Shown one piece after another: positions 48,335-57,065 of a DNA stretch of 64,000 bases. How positions within the stretch are numbered: position 1 is the stretch's first letter; the number at the start of each line of letters is the position of its first letter. Made by a program: the position numbers and the translations under genes. This DNA comes from Hyphomicrobium sp. (GTDB lineage: Bacteria; Pseudomonadota; Alphaproteobacteria; Rhizobiales; Hyphomicrobiaceae): positions 1 to 64,000 of the forward strand of contig JASBSU010000057.1 in assembly GCA_030148725.1 (NCBI GenBank). The letters are read 5' to 3'. The notes below the pieces were generated by a model that worked only from the letters and a program-made list of their open reading frames with translations, was not told where the DNA came from and did not search any database.

Positions 48335-48916
48335 ATGGTCGTACTCAGCAAGATCTATACGCGGACCGGTGATAAAGGCACGACGGCGCTCGGCAGCGGC
48401 GAGCGTGTGCCCAAGCACGCCCTGCGCATCGAGGCCTATGGCACCGTCGATGAGGCGAATGCCACGATCGGCATGGCGCGCATTCATCTCGGGGCCGCAC
48501 ATCCCGGTCTCGATGCGAAGCTGGTGCGCATCCAGAACGACTTGTTTGACCTCGGCGCCGATCTCTGCGTCCCCGATCGCGGGCAGAAGCTCGAATACGA
48601 GCCACTGCGCATGACGGAGGGCCAAGTGAAGCGGCTCGAAGAAGAAATCGACGAGATGAACGCCGAGTTGAAGCCGCTGCGCTCGTTCGTGCTGCCCGGC
48701 GGCTCGCCAGCAGCTGCGGCTCTGCATGTCGCGCGGACAGTTTCGCGGCGGGCAGAGCGGCTCATGGTGGCGTTGGCGGAAGATCCCAACGAGCCGGTAG
48801 GCGCCGAGGCGCTGAAATATATCAACCGGTTGTCGGATTTCCTTTTTGTTGCCAGCCGGTACGTGAATGATCGCGGCCGTAGCGACGTGCTTTGGGTTCC
48901 CGGGCAGAACCGGTGA
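48335..48916 (+). CDS. pduO: Cob(I)alamin adenosyltransferase (PduO type)
   Basis: 193 residues. The ATP-binding N-terminus KIYTRTGDKGTTALGSGERV is the PduO-type signature, followed by EAYGTVDEANATIGMARIHL and the cobalamin-side LPGGSPAAAALHVARTVSRRAER. It makes adenosylcobalamin, needed by methylmalonyl-CoA and ethylmalonyl-CoA mutases. That suits an organism carrying mch and a malyl-CoA lyase-family gene (2921-4976). The family-level call is firm; the exact symbol varies between genomes. Confidence 0.92.
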   Translation: MVVLSKIYTRTGDKGTTALGSGERVPKHALRIEAYGTVDEANATIGMARIHLGAAHPGLDAKLVRIQNDLFDLGADLCVPDRGQKLEYEPLRMTEGQVKRLEEEIDEMNAELKPLRSFVLPGGSPAAAALHVARTVSRRAERLMVALAEDPNEPVGAEALKYINRLSDFLFVASRYVNDRGRSDVLWVPGQNR

Positions 48917-48946
48917 CCTTGGTGTTTCCAGCTTCGCAGGTCCGCC

Positions 48947-49654
48947 TTGTTCATTCCGTTGCGCGATGAAAACTCGCTGAAATCCATTCCTTTTCAGTAT
49001 GTCACCGTATCGCTGATCCTGGTGAACGTGCTGGTTTTCCTGCTCGAGATGAACTCTCTCAGCGAGAGCGCGGTGGCAGGCTTCGGCGTCACGCCGCGCG
49101 AGTTGTTCGGCACCACGGTGGTGCTGGCGCCGACTTCGTTCACCGACAGCGGATACGGATTTGGCGAGGAGACGACGCTCCTCACGTACATGTTCTTCCA
49201 TGCCGACATCTTCCACCTCGTCGGCAACATGCTGTTCCTGTGGGTGTTCGGGGACAACGTCGAGGATGCGATGGGCCATGCCCGCTTCCTGCTGTTCTAC
49301 CTTGCGTGCGGGGTGATCGCCGGGCTGTTCCACGCTTTCATGTCACCCGACAGCGACCTGCCACTGATCGGGGCGAGCGGTGCGGTGGCCGGCGTCATTG
49401 CGGCGTATCTCATGCTGCACCCGCGCGTGCGCGTGTGGGTGCTGGCGTTCAAGATCATTCCGCTGAAGCTCACGGCCGGCCTGATGCTGGGTCTTTGGGT
49501 CGCCTTTCAGGTGGTCATGGTGGCGCTGCCGGAGGCGGGGCCGGTTGCATGGTGGGCCCATATCGGCGGGCTGATCGCCGGTGCGGTCCTGATCCTTTTC
49601 ATGCGTCGCCCGGGGGTGCCGCTGTTCGACCGGGGCGTCACCCTCGTAGCCTGA
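48947..49654 (+). CDS. Rhomboid-family intramembrane serine protease
   Basis: 235 residues with six hydrophobic segments. The N-terminus MFIPLRDENSLKSIPFQYVT is typical. The helix-4 motif is GASGAVAGVIAAYL with catalytic Ser144, and helix 6 has WWAHIGGLIAG with the partner His205. YMFFHADIFHLVGNMLFLWVFG carries the conserved His-Asn oxyanion region. The start codon is TTG at 48947, chosen because the family homology begins there. It lies 30 nt after pduO. Confidence 0.88.
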   Translation: MFIPLRDENSLKSIPFQYVTVSLILVNVLVFLLEMNSLSESAVAGFGVTPRELFGTTVVLAPTSFTDSGYGFGEETTLLTYMFFHADIFHLVGNMLFLWVFGDNVEDAMGHARFLLFYLACGVIAGLFHAFMSPDSDLPLIGASGAVAGVIAAYLMLHPRVRVWVLAFKIIPLKLTAGLMLGLWVAFQVVMVALPEAGPVAWWAHIGGLIAGAVLILFMRRPGVPLFDRGVTLVA

Positions 49655-49713
49655 CACGGCGATTGCCTGTCTGTGGAGCATAATCAGCCGCGGGCGGGCG
49701 ATCTGGCGCCCAA

Positions 49714-49742
49714 TTGACTTGCATTCTGCGCCCCCGTAGGTT
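49714..49742 (+). promoter_or_regulatory. Candidate sigma-70 promoter for etfBA-hbd
   Basis: TTGACT (49714-49719) and TAGGTT (49737-49742) have a 17-nt spacer, about 140 nt upstream of etfB. The rest of the 229-nt gap shows no gene. Confidence 0.5.
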
Positions 49743-49883
49743 CTCATTTCGCATCTGCGAATAAACAAGAGAAGACCGGAGATAAGGGCGCTTTGTCTCG
49801 CGCGGTGGGGTTTCGACACTGCGCTGCACAACGGTTCCCTGATTTCGAATGGACCACCTCAGAACGCTTGGAGAGCCGACGGC

Positions 49884-50636
49884 ATGAAGATCCTAGTGCC
49901 GGTCAAAAGAGTCGTTGACTACAACGTTAAGATTCGCGTCAAGCCGGACGGCTCGGGCATCGATCTTGCCAACGTTAAGATGTCGATGAACCCGTTCGAC
50001 GAGATCGCCGTCGAAGAGGCCGTTCGCCTCAAGGAAAAGGGCGGCGCGACCGAGGTCGTCGTCGTTTCGATCGGCCCGGCGAAAGCCCAGGAAACGATCC
50101 GGACGGCGCTCGCCATCGGAGCCGATCGTGGCATCCTCGTCGAGACGCCGGATGCGCCCATCGAGCCGCTGGCTGTCGCCAAGATCCTTAAGGGGATCGT
50201 CGAGGCCGAGAAGCCGGATGTCGTCGTCCTGGGCAAACAGGCCATCGACGATGATTGCAACCAGACCGGACAGATGCTCGCGGCGCTGCTCGGATGGGCG
50301 CAAGGCACGTTCGCATCGAAGCTCGTCATCGAAGACGGCAAGGCCGTCGTCACGCGCGAGGTCGACGGTGGCCTGGAGACCGTGCGTCTCAGCCTGCCGG
50401 CTGTCGTCACGACGGACCTGCGCCTCAACGAGCCGCGCTATCCTTCGCTGCCGAATATCATGAAGGCCAAGAAGAAGCCGCTCGACACCAAGAAGCCGGA
50501 GGATTTCGGCGTCGATATCGCGCCGCGCCTCAAGGTGGTGAAGATCGCCGAGCCGGCGTCGCGCAAGGCTGGCGTCAAGGTCGGCAGCGTCGCTGAGCTT
50601 GTCCAAAAACTCAAAGCCGAAGCCGGGGTGCTCTGA
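49884..50636 (+). CDS. etfB: Electron transfer flavoprotein subunit beta
   Basis: 250 residues. [23 protein letters not shown] is the classic start. [18 protein letters not shown] and [35 protein letters not shown] carry the AMP-binding and dehydrogenase-docking features. It accepts electrons from acyl-CoA dehydrogenases and passes them to ETF:quinone oxidoreductase. It overlaps etfA by one base (TGATG). Confidence 0.97.
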   Translation: MKILVPVKRVVDYNVKIRVKPDGSGIDLANVKMSMNPFDEIAVEEAVRLKEKGGATEVVVVSIGPAKAQETIRTALAIGADRGILVETPDAPIEPLAVAKILKGIVEAEKPDVVVLGKQAIDDDCNQTGQMLAALLGWAQGTFASKLVIEDGKAVVTREVDGGLETVRLSLPAVVTTDLRLNEPRYPSLPNIMKAKKKPLDTKKPEDFGVDIAPRLKVVKIAEPASRKAGVKVGSVAELVQKLKAEAGVL

Positions 50637-51580
50637 TGGCTATTCTTCTTCTAGCCGAGCACGCGAACGGCACACTGCAGGCAGCGACCGGCAAGGCGCT
50701 GGCGGCAGCCAAGCAGATCGGTGGCGACGTGCATGTGCTCGTCGCAGGTCACAACGCGAAGGCGGTGGCGGAAGCGGTCGCCAAGCTCGACGGCGTTTCG
50801 AAGGTGCTGCTCGCGGATGCTCCGCACCTGGAGCACGACCTCGCCGAAGAGACTGCGGCGCTGATCGGCTCGCTCGTCGGCGGGTACGACGTGTTCGTGG
50901 CGCCGGCGACGACTGCGGGCAAGAACGTTGCCCCGCGCGTTGCTGCCGCGCTCGACGTGATGCAGGTCTCCGACATCACCAAGGTCGTGTCGCCCGATAC
51001 GTTCGAGCGGCCGATCTATGCCGGCAATGCCATTCAGACGGTGCAGTCGCCGGAAGCCAAGAAGGTCATCACGGTCCGCATCTCGGCATTCCCGTCCGTT
51101 GCAGAAACGGGCTCGGCACCGATCGAGACCGTGGCGGTTCCGGCGGCCGTCGGCCTGTCGAGCTTCGAGAAGGCAGAGCTGACGAAGTCCGATCGGCCAG
51201 AGCTGGCCTCGGCGCGCATCATCATCTCTGGTGGGCGCGGTCTTGCGTCGGGCGAGAACTTCAAGAAATACCTCGAGCCGGTCGCAGATGTGATCGGTGC
51301 CGCGGTCGGTGCTTCGCGCGCTGCGGTCGACGCCGGCTACGTGCCGAACGACATGCAGGTCGGGCAGACCGGCAAGGTCGTGGCGCCGGATCTTTACATG
51401 GCTGTCGGCATCTCAGGCGCGATTCAGCATCTCGCCGGGATGAAGGATTCCAAGATCATCGTGGCGATCAACAAGGACGGGGAAGCCCCGATCTTCCAGG
51501 TCGCCGACTACGGTCTGGTCGCGGATCTGTTTCAGGCTCTGCCGGAGCTTGAAGCCGAGCTGAAAAAGGCCAGCCAATAG
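50636..51580 (+). CDS. etfA: Electron transfer flavoprotein subunit alpha
   Basis: 314 residues. The C-terminal FAD domain is intact: ISGGRGLASGENFKKYLEPVAD, GASRAAVDAGYVPNDMQVGQTGKVVAPDLYMAVGISGAIQHLAGM and IVAINKDGEAPIFQVADYGLV. It is coupled to etfB and followed by hbd after 40 nt. It forms the soluble FAD heterodimer with EtfB. Confidence 0.97.
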   Translation: MAILLLAEHANGTLQAATGKALAAAKQIGGDVHVLVAGHNAKAVAEAVAKLDGVSKVLLADAPHLEHDLAEETAALIGSLVGGYDVFVAPATTAGKNVAPRVAAALDVMQVSDITKVVSPDTFERPIYAGNAIQTVQSPEAKKVITVRISAFPSVAETGSAPIETVAVPAAVGLSSFEKAELTKSDRPELASARIIISGGRGLASGENFKKYLEPVADVIGAAVGASRAAVDAGYVPNDMQVGQTGKVVAPDLYMAVGISGAIQHLAGMKDSKIIVAINKDGEAPIFQVADYGLVADLFQALPELEAELKKASQ

Positions 51581-51620
51581 TGCTCAATCCCCGAGCTTCG
51601 CGGAAGAAGGACTTGCGGAC

Positions 51621-52550
51621 ATGAATGTGGCGGTCAAATCGGCGGACAAGCCGAAGGGCGAGCACCAAATTCCTCAGGTCATCAAGAAGGTCGGGGTGAT
51701 CGGTGCGGGACAGATGGGCACCGGCATCGCCCACGTCGTCGCGCTGGGTGGCTACGACGTGGCGCTCAACGACCTGAAGAAAGAACGGGTCGAAGAGTCG
51801 GTAAAGACCATCGAGAAGTTCCTGAAGCGTCAGGCGGACAAGGGCTCGATCAAAACCGGCGATGTGGCTCCGGCACTGAAACGCATCAGCTACGCGCCGG
51901 ACTTTGCAGCTTTCGCGGATTGCGATCTCATTATCGAAGCCGCCACCGAAGACGAGGCTCTGAAGCGCAAGATCTTCACCGACCTTTGCCAGAACCTGAA
52001 GCCGGGGACGCTGCTCGCTTCGAACACCTCGTCCATCTCGATCACGCGCCTTGCTTCGACGACGGACCGGCCCGAGCACTTCATCGGCATGCACTTCATG
52101 AACCCGGTGCCGTTGATGCAGCTCGTCGAGCTTATTCGCGGCATCGCGACCGACGACGACATGTTCACCGTCACCAAGACGTTCGTCGAGAGCCTCGACA
52201 AGACCGTGGCGGTCAGCGAGGACTTCCCCGCCTTCATCGTCAACCGCATCCTGCTGCCGATGATCAACGAAGCCGTCTACACGCTGTATGAGGGCGTCGG
52301 AACGGTGGAAGCGATCGACAAGTCGATGCGGCTCGGCGCGCATCATCCGATGGGGCCGCTGGAATTGGCGGACTTCATCGGCCTCGATACGTGCCTGTCG
52401 GTGATGCAGGTGCTCTACGAGGGTCTGTCGGATTCCAAGTATCGGCCCTGCCCGCTGCTCGTGAAGTACGTCGAGGCCGGATGGCTCGGCCGCAAGACGA
52501 AGCGCGGCTTCTACGACTACCGCGGCGAGAAGCCGGTCCCGACGCGCTAG
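51621..52550 (+). CDS. hbd: 3-hydroxybutyryl-CoA dehydrogenase
   Basis: 309 residues. The NAD-binding motif is KKVGVIGAGQMGTGIAHVVALGGYDV. SNTSSISITRLA and PEHFIGMHFMNPVPLMQLVELI carry the active-site Ser and His, and the C-terminal dimer domain includes LGAHHPMGPLELADFIGLD. A 20-residue basic leader precedes the fold. It interconverts acetoacetyl-CoA and 3-hydroxybutyryl-CoA, feeding PHB metabolism or the ethylmalonyl-CoA pathway. Its position after etfBA is usual in the order. Confidence 0.95.
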   Translation: MNVAVKSADKPKGEHQIPQVIKKVGVIGAGQMGTGIAHVVALGGYDVALNDLKKERVEESVKTIEKFLKRQADKGSIKTGDVAPALKRISYAPDFAAFADCDLIIEAATEDEALKRKIFTDLCQNLKPGTLLASNTSSISITRLASTTDRPEHFIGMHFMNPVPLMQLVELIRGIATDDDMFTVTKTFVESLDKTVAVSEDFPAFIVNRILLPMINEAVYTLYEGVGTVEAIDKSMRLGAHHPMGPLELADFIGLDTCLSVMQVLYEGLSDSKYRPCPLLVKYVEAGWLGRKTKRGFYDYRGEKPVPTR

Positions 52551-52626
52551 TTTTTAGCCCTGGCTAGCTGAAGCAGATTTTTCTATCCGCATGCGTTGCG
52601 CTGGCTGAGAGCCGCGCCAAAGGCAC

Positions 52627-52671
52627 GGGGGCGCTTGGCCCCTGAGCATGGCTCACTTCGCTTGCCATGCT
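52627..52671. repeat. Intergenic double-hairpin region
   Basis: GGGG...CCCC (52627-52642) is followed by AGCATGGC (52645-52652) pairing with GCCATGCT (52664-52671) around an 11-nt loop. It lies between the convergent hbd and nucleotidase genes. It resembles the other hairpin repeats in layout but not closely in sequence. Confidence 0.35.
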
Positions 52672-52719
52672 GACGAGAGCCTTTGCTCTCTGGCGCCATC
52701 TTCCACGCGGGAGGCCGCG

Positions 52720-53493
52720 TCAGGGCTTGCGCAGGCCGGCGAGGAACTCGGTCAGGTCGTCCGTCGCGTGATGGATGTGTTCGGGTAGTTCGGTCCATTT
52801 GCGCATCTGGAGCTGGGCCGGGTGATCCATGTAGTCGGAATGCACGAGCACCGTCGTCATGCCGAGCGCATGGGCTGCTTCGAGGTTATGCGGCATATCC
52901 TCGAACATCGCGGCCTCGGGCGCCGTCACGCCGTGCCGCTCGACCATGCGTTTGAAAGCATCGGGAGAGGGTTTGGCGATGAACTCGCACGCGGCGATAT
53001 CGCAGATGTCTTCCATGAGATGCAGCACGCCGAGCTTCTCGGCGACGCGCTCGGCGTGACGACGCGATCCGTTGGTGAAGATGATGCGCCGGCCCGGCAG
53101 CGCTTCGAGCGCGGTGGCGAGTTCCGGTGAAGCCGTCAGCGGTGCCAAGTCGATGTCGTGCACGAATTCCAGGAAGTCGTGCGGGTCGATCTTGTGCAGC
53201 TTTATGAGGCCCGTGAGCGTCGTGCCGTAGTCGTGGTAGTAGCGCTTCTGCAGATACCGCGCGTGTTCCAGCGGCACGTCCAGCAGTTTGGCGATGAACG
53301 CGCCCATGCGCTGGTCGACCTCGGCGAAAAGATTGCACGCTGAGGGATAGAGCGTGTTGTCGAGGTCGAAGACCCAGATCCGAGTCGCGTCGAAGCCGCG
53401 CTGCGGCGTTCCCTCGGCGCGGGCAGTCAGCCGCGCAACTGTCGATATCCCGCCGATGCCCGCAGGGCCGTTCTTGTGGCGGGGTGCGCTCAT
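52720..53493 (-). CDS. HAD-superfamily pyrimidine 5'-nucleotidase (SDT1-like)
   Basis: 257 residues. The catalytic Asp motif is IWVFDLDNTLYPSACNLF (DxDNTLYP, typical of the SDT1/PHM8 group), motif II is IIFTNGSRRHAERV, and motif III/IV is AKPSPDAFKRMVERHG then AAMFEDMPHNLEAAHALG. It dephosphorylates UMP/CMP-type substrates. Its ATG overlaps the argB stop (ATGA), so the two are translationally coupled. Confidence 0.9.
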   Translation of the reverse strand: MSAPRHKNGPAGIGGISTVARLTARAEGTPQRGFDATRIWVFDLDNTLYPSACNLFAEVDQRMGAFIAKLLDVPLEHARYLQKRYYHDYGTTLTGLIKLHKIDPHDFLEFVHDIDLAPLTASPELATALEALPGRRIIFTNGSRRHAERVAEKLGVLHLMEDICDIAACEFIAKPSPDAFKRMVERHGVTAPEAAMFEDMPHNLEAAHALGMTTVLVHSDYMDHPAQLQMRKWTELPEHIHHATDDLTEFLAGLRKP

Positions 53494-54440
53494 GCGGTCG
53501 CGCGCGGCTTACGGCGTGAGCGCCCGAGAAGGGTGCCGACGCCGTGCGAAGTGAAGAGCTCGAGAAGCACGCAGTGCGGCACGCGGCCGTCGATGATGAC
53601 GACCGCCTCGACGCCGGCCTCGACCACCTCGATGCAGCCTTCGATCTTGGGGATCATGCCGCCGGAGATGACGCCGTCGCGGATGAGCTGGCGGGCTTCC
53701 TCGATGGTGAGCTGGTGGACGAGCTGCTTGTTCTTGTCCAGCACGCCTTCGACGTCGGTGAGAAGCAGAAGGCGTTTCGCCTTCATGCGTGCTGCAAGCG
53801 CGCTCGCAAACGTGTCGGCGTTGATGTTGAGCGTCTCGCCTTCGCGGCTGATGCCGACGGGTGCGATGACCGGGATGAGATCCGACTTCGATATGACGTC
53901 GACGATGTGCGGGTTCACCTCGACTGGGTCGCCGACGTAGCCGATGTCGACCGCCTTCATCAGGTTCGATTCGGGGTCCGGCATCTCGGTGATCTTCTTG
54001 GCGATCATCAGGCCGGCATCCTTGCCGCTGATGCCGACCGCCTTGCCGCCCTGGCGATTGATCGCCGATACGATATCCTTGTTGATGAGGCCCGACAGGA
54101 CCATCTCGACGACTTCGACCGTGGGCTTGTCAGTGACGCGCAGGCCGTTGACGAAGTCGGATGTGATCTGCAACTTTTTCAACATCCCGGCGATCTGCGG
54201 GCCGCCGCCGTGCACGACGATAGGGTTAACTCCGGACTGCTTGAGGTAGACGACGTCCTGCGCGAAGGCGTCGGCCAGCGCGGTGTCGCCCATGGCGTGG
54301 CCACCAAACTTAATGACGACGGTCTGCTCGTCGTACTGGATGAGGTGCGGCAGCGCCTCGGCGAGAATGCGCGCCTGGACATGCGGGGAGGGCGCGAGTT
54401 CCGTGGTCGCGGGGGCGGCGGGCGGCGTGGTCGGCTTCAT
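53490..54440 (-). CDS. argB: Acetylglutamate kinase
   Basis: 316 residues. The N-terminal helix (VQARILAEALPHLIQYDEQTVVIKFGGHAMGD) carries the Lys of the phosphate site. VVHGGGPQIAGMLKKLQI, ALAARMKAKRLLLLTDVEGVL and SGGMIPKIEGCIEVVEAGV are family motifs. The N-terminal helix is of the arginine-inhibited hexameric type. It catalyses the second step of arginine biosynthesis. It is preceded by a probable sigma-70 promoter and followed by the nucleotidase. In relatives it lies next to engB. Confidence 0.97.
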   Translation of the reverse strand: MKPTTPPAAPATTELAPSPHVQARILAEALPHLIQYDEQTVVIKFGGHAMGDTALADAFAQDVVYLKQSGVNPIVVHGGGPQIAGMLKKLQITSDFVNGLRVTDKPTVEVVEMVLSGLINKDIVSAINRQGGKAVGISGKDAGLMIAKKITEMPDPESNLMKAVDIGYVGDPVEVNPHIVDVISKSDLIPVIAPVGISREGETLNINADTFASALAARMKAKRLLLLTDVEGVLDKNKQLVHQLTIEEARQLIRDGVISGGMIPKIEGCIEVVEAGVEAVVIIDGRVPHCVLLELFTSHGVGTLLGRSRRKPRATA

Positions 54441-54518
54441 ATGCTTGCCTGGCTCTCGAGCTACCGGGGTGCTTGCCGGTTCGACATTCGGCGGCGTCTA
54501 CACAACTAGAGGCCAGCA

Positions 54519-54546
54519 CTTATACCGAGGGCTGCGTCCGCGCCAA
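54519..54546 (-). promoter_or_regulatory. Probable argB promoter
   Basis: Minus-strand TTGGCG (54546-54541) and TATAAG (54524-54519) are 16 nt apart, about 80 nt upstream of the argB start. The remaining 54441-54732 sequence shows no gene. Confidence 0.5.
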
Positions 54547-54732
54547 GCCCCACCTGGGGCCGCCCCCCTTAAGCTCACCGCTACAAGAGCCGTGACTTTG
54601 AGCCGCCGGACTGCAACGAAATTCCCCCGCATTCATCTGGTAGAGCAGCTGTAGGAAAGTGCGCTATTCAACTCATCATGATGGAAGCGCCATTCTGCCC
54701 GCCCTATCCTTCCTTCCGGGAGTAGCTCGTCT

Positions 54733-56580
54733 ATGAACGCCGACGGCTTGAGCCGTATCGCCATGTCGTCCGGGTTGGCCGCGTCGCTGTCGCGGGCCAC
54801 GGACTATGCGCGGGCCCAGGCACATGCGGAGGTGACACTCGAGCATATGCTGCTGGCGCTGTGCGACGATCCCGATGCGGTGCTGGTGCTGGCGGCGAGC
54901 AACATCAACGTGGGAGAGCTGACAGGGCAGATCGGTCAACAGCTCGCGGCGTTGCCGACGCGGCATCAGGCGCAGGACGGCGACCTCGCTGTCGCTTTGG
55001 ATCTCAAGCGGATTCTGGAAGCGGCTGCCGCTGCGGCTCGTGGGGGGCGCCGGCGCGAGATCAATGGTGCGATCGTTCTGGCGGCCATCGTCGGTGATGG
55101 GAAGAGCGGCGCGGCGCACATCCTCTCCAGTCTCGGGCTGACGTTCGAGGGCGCCATTCGCGCGTTGCAGAGCAAACCTGCGAGCGCGCCGGAGCCGTCT
55201 GCGCGTCCGCTGCCGCCGCAGGATGCAGAATCCATCCTCGCCAATGCGCGCGAGCGCGTGCAGTCGCGCTCGGTGACGGCGCCTCCGCGTCGCCAGCCAA
55301 CCGTGGAGGAGCCTGCGCATCAGGAGCCGGAACGGGAGGAGCCGCGTTTCGACACGCCCGCTCCGCCTCCAGAGCCGGTCATGCCGGAGCCGCAGCTGCC
55401 GGAACCTGAGCCTCAGACACAACGCCGTTTTTCCGAGCCAGCGCCACGTCCGCCGGTTCACCCCGTTCCGCAGACTCAGATTCCAAGTCCGCCGCGTCAG
55501 GTGCCCGAGCCGCGCTTCGATCCTCCTGTGCAGCCGGCGCCAGCGTTGCCGCATCCATCAGCTCAGCCGGAAGAGCCGACATTCGAGGATTATGCGCCGG
55601 CCGATTACGATGGCGCTGGGTATGAGGCCGAGCGCTTCGAGCCGCCGTCCTATCCGCAAGGGGCGCCCGAGCCATTCGACGAGCCCGCTTACGACCTCGG
55701 TCCGCCGCCGATGCCGGCGTCGCCGCCCTATCCGCCGCCGATGCCAGCGCCGAGCCCGCATGAAGGATGGGCGCCTCCGCCGTCGCCCGCTCCGGGTAAC
55801 CAGACGCGGTCAACGCCGCTGCCCGGCCAGCAGCGCACTGCGCCTCCCGGACCTCCCCCGCCTCCATTGCAGCCTGCGGGCACTGAACGGCGCCCGGGGC
55901 CGCCGCCGCTCGCACCGTGGCCCGAACCGGAGCGTTCTGTTAGTTCAGGTGGCGGAATGGTGCCTTCGGGCTTCGATCCGGCGCGTCAGATGCCGCCGGC
56001 AGGAACGGCCGCAGGGCGCGGTCCTGCGCGCGGGGCCGCATCGCATCGCGCCGAGATCGGCCAACTGGTCGAGAATATTCCGCGGTCGATGCGGGTCTCC
56101 GTTTCGGCGATGATCGAAGTGCGTGTCGCGCGTGCTGACGTGCAGGCGCTGGCCGAGGGGTTGCAAGGCGGCGGAGCGGCATACCAGCATGCCGTAATGA
56201 TCGCGAAAGCGATGTCGGTGCGCCTGCGTGCGCCGGACGGCGGGTTCTTCATCGAGACGGCGTCGCCCGAGACGCAATGGATCGAGCGCGCGACGCTGAT
56301 GTCGCAAGACGACTTCGCGAGCTGGCGCTGGCACGTGACGCCACGTGATGCAGGGCGGCGGCGGCTGCAGCTCATCATCTCGGCACGCACGATGAGCGCC
56401 GATGGACTCGTCGCCGAGACGGCGCTGCCCGATCAGGTCATCTCGGTGCGCGTGCGCACGAATTACGGTCAGGTTGCGTCGCGGTGGATCGGCTGGGGTG
56501 TTGCCGCGGTGGCCGGTGGCCTGCTCGCCAAATTCGGCGAGGGCGCGGTTGGGCTGCTCGGAAAGATGATCTCAGGCTAG
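54733..56580 (+). CDS. Clp N-domain protein with Pro-rich linker and uncharacterised C-terminal membrane-anchored domain
   Basis: 615 residues in three parts. Residues about 10-145 form a Clp_N (ClpA/ClpC R-domain) repeat region: LAASLSRATDYARAQAHAEV, TLEHMLLALCDDPDA, then INGAIVLAAIVGDGKSGAAHIL. Residues about 150-430 are a Pro/Glu/Arg-rich disordered linker. Residues about 436-600 form a beta-rich domain (SMRVSVSAMIEVRVARADVQ, MSVRLRAPDGGFFIETASP, ETQWIE, WRWHVTPRDAGRRRLQLIIS) ending in a hydrophobic glycine-rich helix (586-612). No AAA+ ATPase domain is present. GGGAG lies 10 nt before the ATG. It is orientated against the surrounding minus-strand block. Confidence 0.8.
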   Translation: MNADGLSRIAMSSGLAASLSRATDYARAQAHAEVTLEHMLLALCDDPDAVLVLAASNINVGELTGQIGQQLAALPTRHQAQDGDLAVALDLKRILEAAAAAARGGRRREINGAIVLAAIVGDGKSGAAHILSSLGLTFEGAIRALQSKPASAPEPSARPLPPQDAESILANARERVQSRSVTAPPRRQPTVEEPAHQEPEREEPRFDTPAPPPEPVMPEPQLPEPEPQTQRRFSEPAPRPPVHPVPQTQIPSPPRQVPEPRFDPPVQPAPALPHPSAQPEEPTFEDYAPADYDGAGYEAERFEPPSYPQGAPEPFDEPAYDLGPPPMPASPPYPPPMPAPSPHEGWAPPPSPAPGNQTRSTPLPGQQRTAPPGPPPPPLQPAGTERRPGPPPLAPWPEPERSVSSGGGMVPSGFDPARQMPPAGTAAGRGPARGAASHRAEIGQLVENIPRSMRVSVSAMIEVRVARADVQALAEGLQGGGAAYQHAVMIAKAMSVRLRAPDGGFFIETASPETQWIERATLMSQDDFASWRWHVTPRDAGRRRLQLIISARTMSADGLVAETALPDQVISVRVRTNYGQVASRWIGWGVAAVAGGLLAKFGEGAVGLLGKMISG

Positions 56581-56621
56581 CGCTGCGCGCTGGCGCGCAA
56601 GAGCTCCGGCTCTCCGTGCGA

Positions 56622-56930
56622 TCAGCCGCCGTCGCCACCGCCGATCGCAAAGCTCGGCTCTGCGCCCTTCGGAGCGTCCGACTTGGTGGGGTCGACGCGC
56701 CGAGCGTTGGGGGCTTTTGGCCCCTTGAAATAGCCTTTCATCGCCTCGATGCAGAGCGGTTTCAGTCCGGCGCCGCCGGCGTCCAGATGGGCCTTAAGCG
56801 CATTGCGCAGGCGCGGCTCCCACGTCGCGTGGATGTGCTTGGCGATGCCGTCGAGAGCTTCTTCCTTCGGATAAACGGCGAAGAACTCGGTGATCTGGTT
56901 TGCCATGCGGACAACGGTGGGCACTTCCAT
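56622..56930 (-). CDS. fdsD: Formate dehydrogenase delta subunit-like protein (orphan FdsD)
   Basis: About 102 residues. VVRMANQITEFFAVYPKEEALDGIAKHIHATWEPRLRNAL and KAHLDAGGAGLKPLCIEAMK follow the pattern of FdsD, the small delta subunit of NAD-dependent molybdenum formate dehydrogenase. The C-terminal 35 residues are a Lys/Pro/Gly-rich tail not typical of the family. The start is uncertain because an in-frame TTG further upstream also exists. None of fdsG, fdsB, fdsA or fdsC is in the window. It lies 135 nt after engB on the same strand. Confidence 0.72.
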   Translation of the reverse strand: MEVPTVVRMANQITEFFAVYPKEEALDGIAKHIHATWEPRLRNALKAHLDAGGAGLKPLCIEAMKGYFKGPKAPNARRVDPTKSDAPKGAEPSFAIGGGDGG

Positions 56931-57065
56931 GATGCTATCCCGTCTGATGCGGCTGCTGACGCAGGCTACACTGGTTGGCGCGAACACGTCCAACAGCCGG
57001 CGGAGCGATTTTGTTCCATGTTCCGTGCTGGCTGTTCCACGGGCGTGCGACCGTGAACGGTCTTG

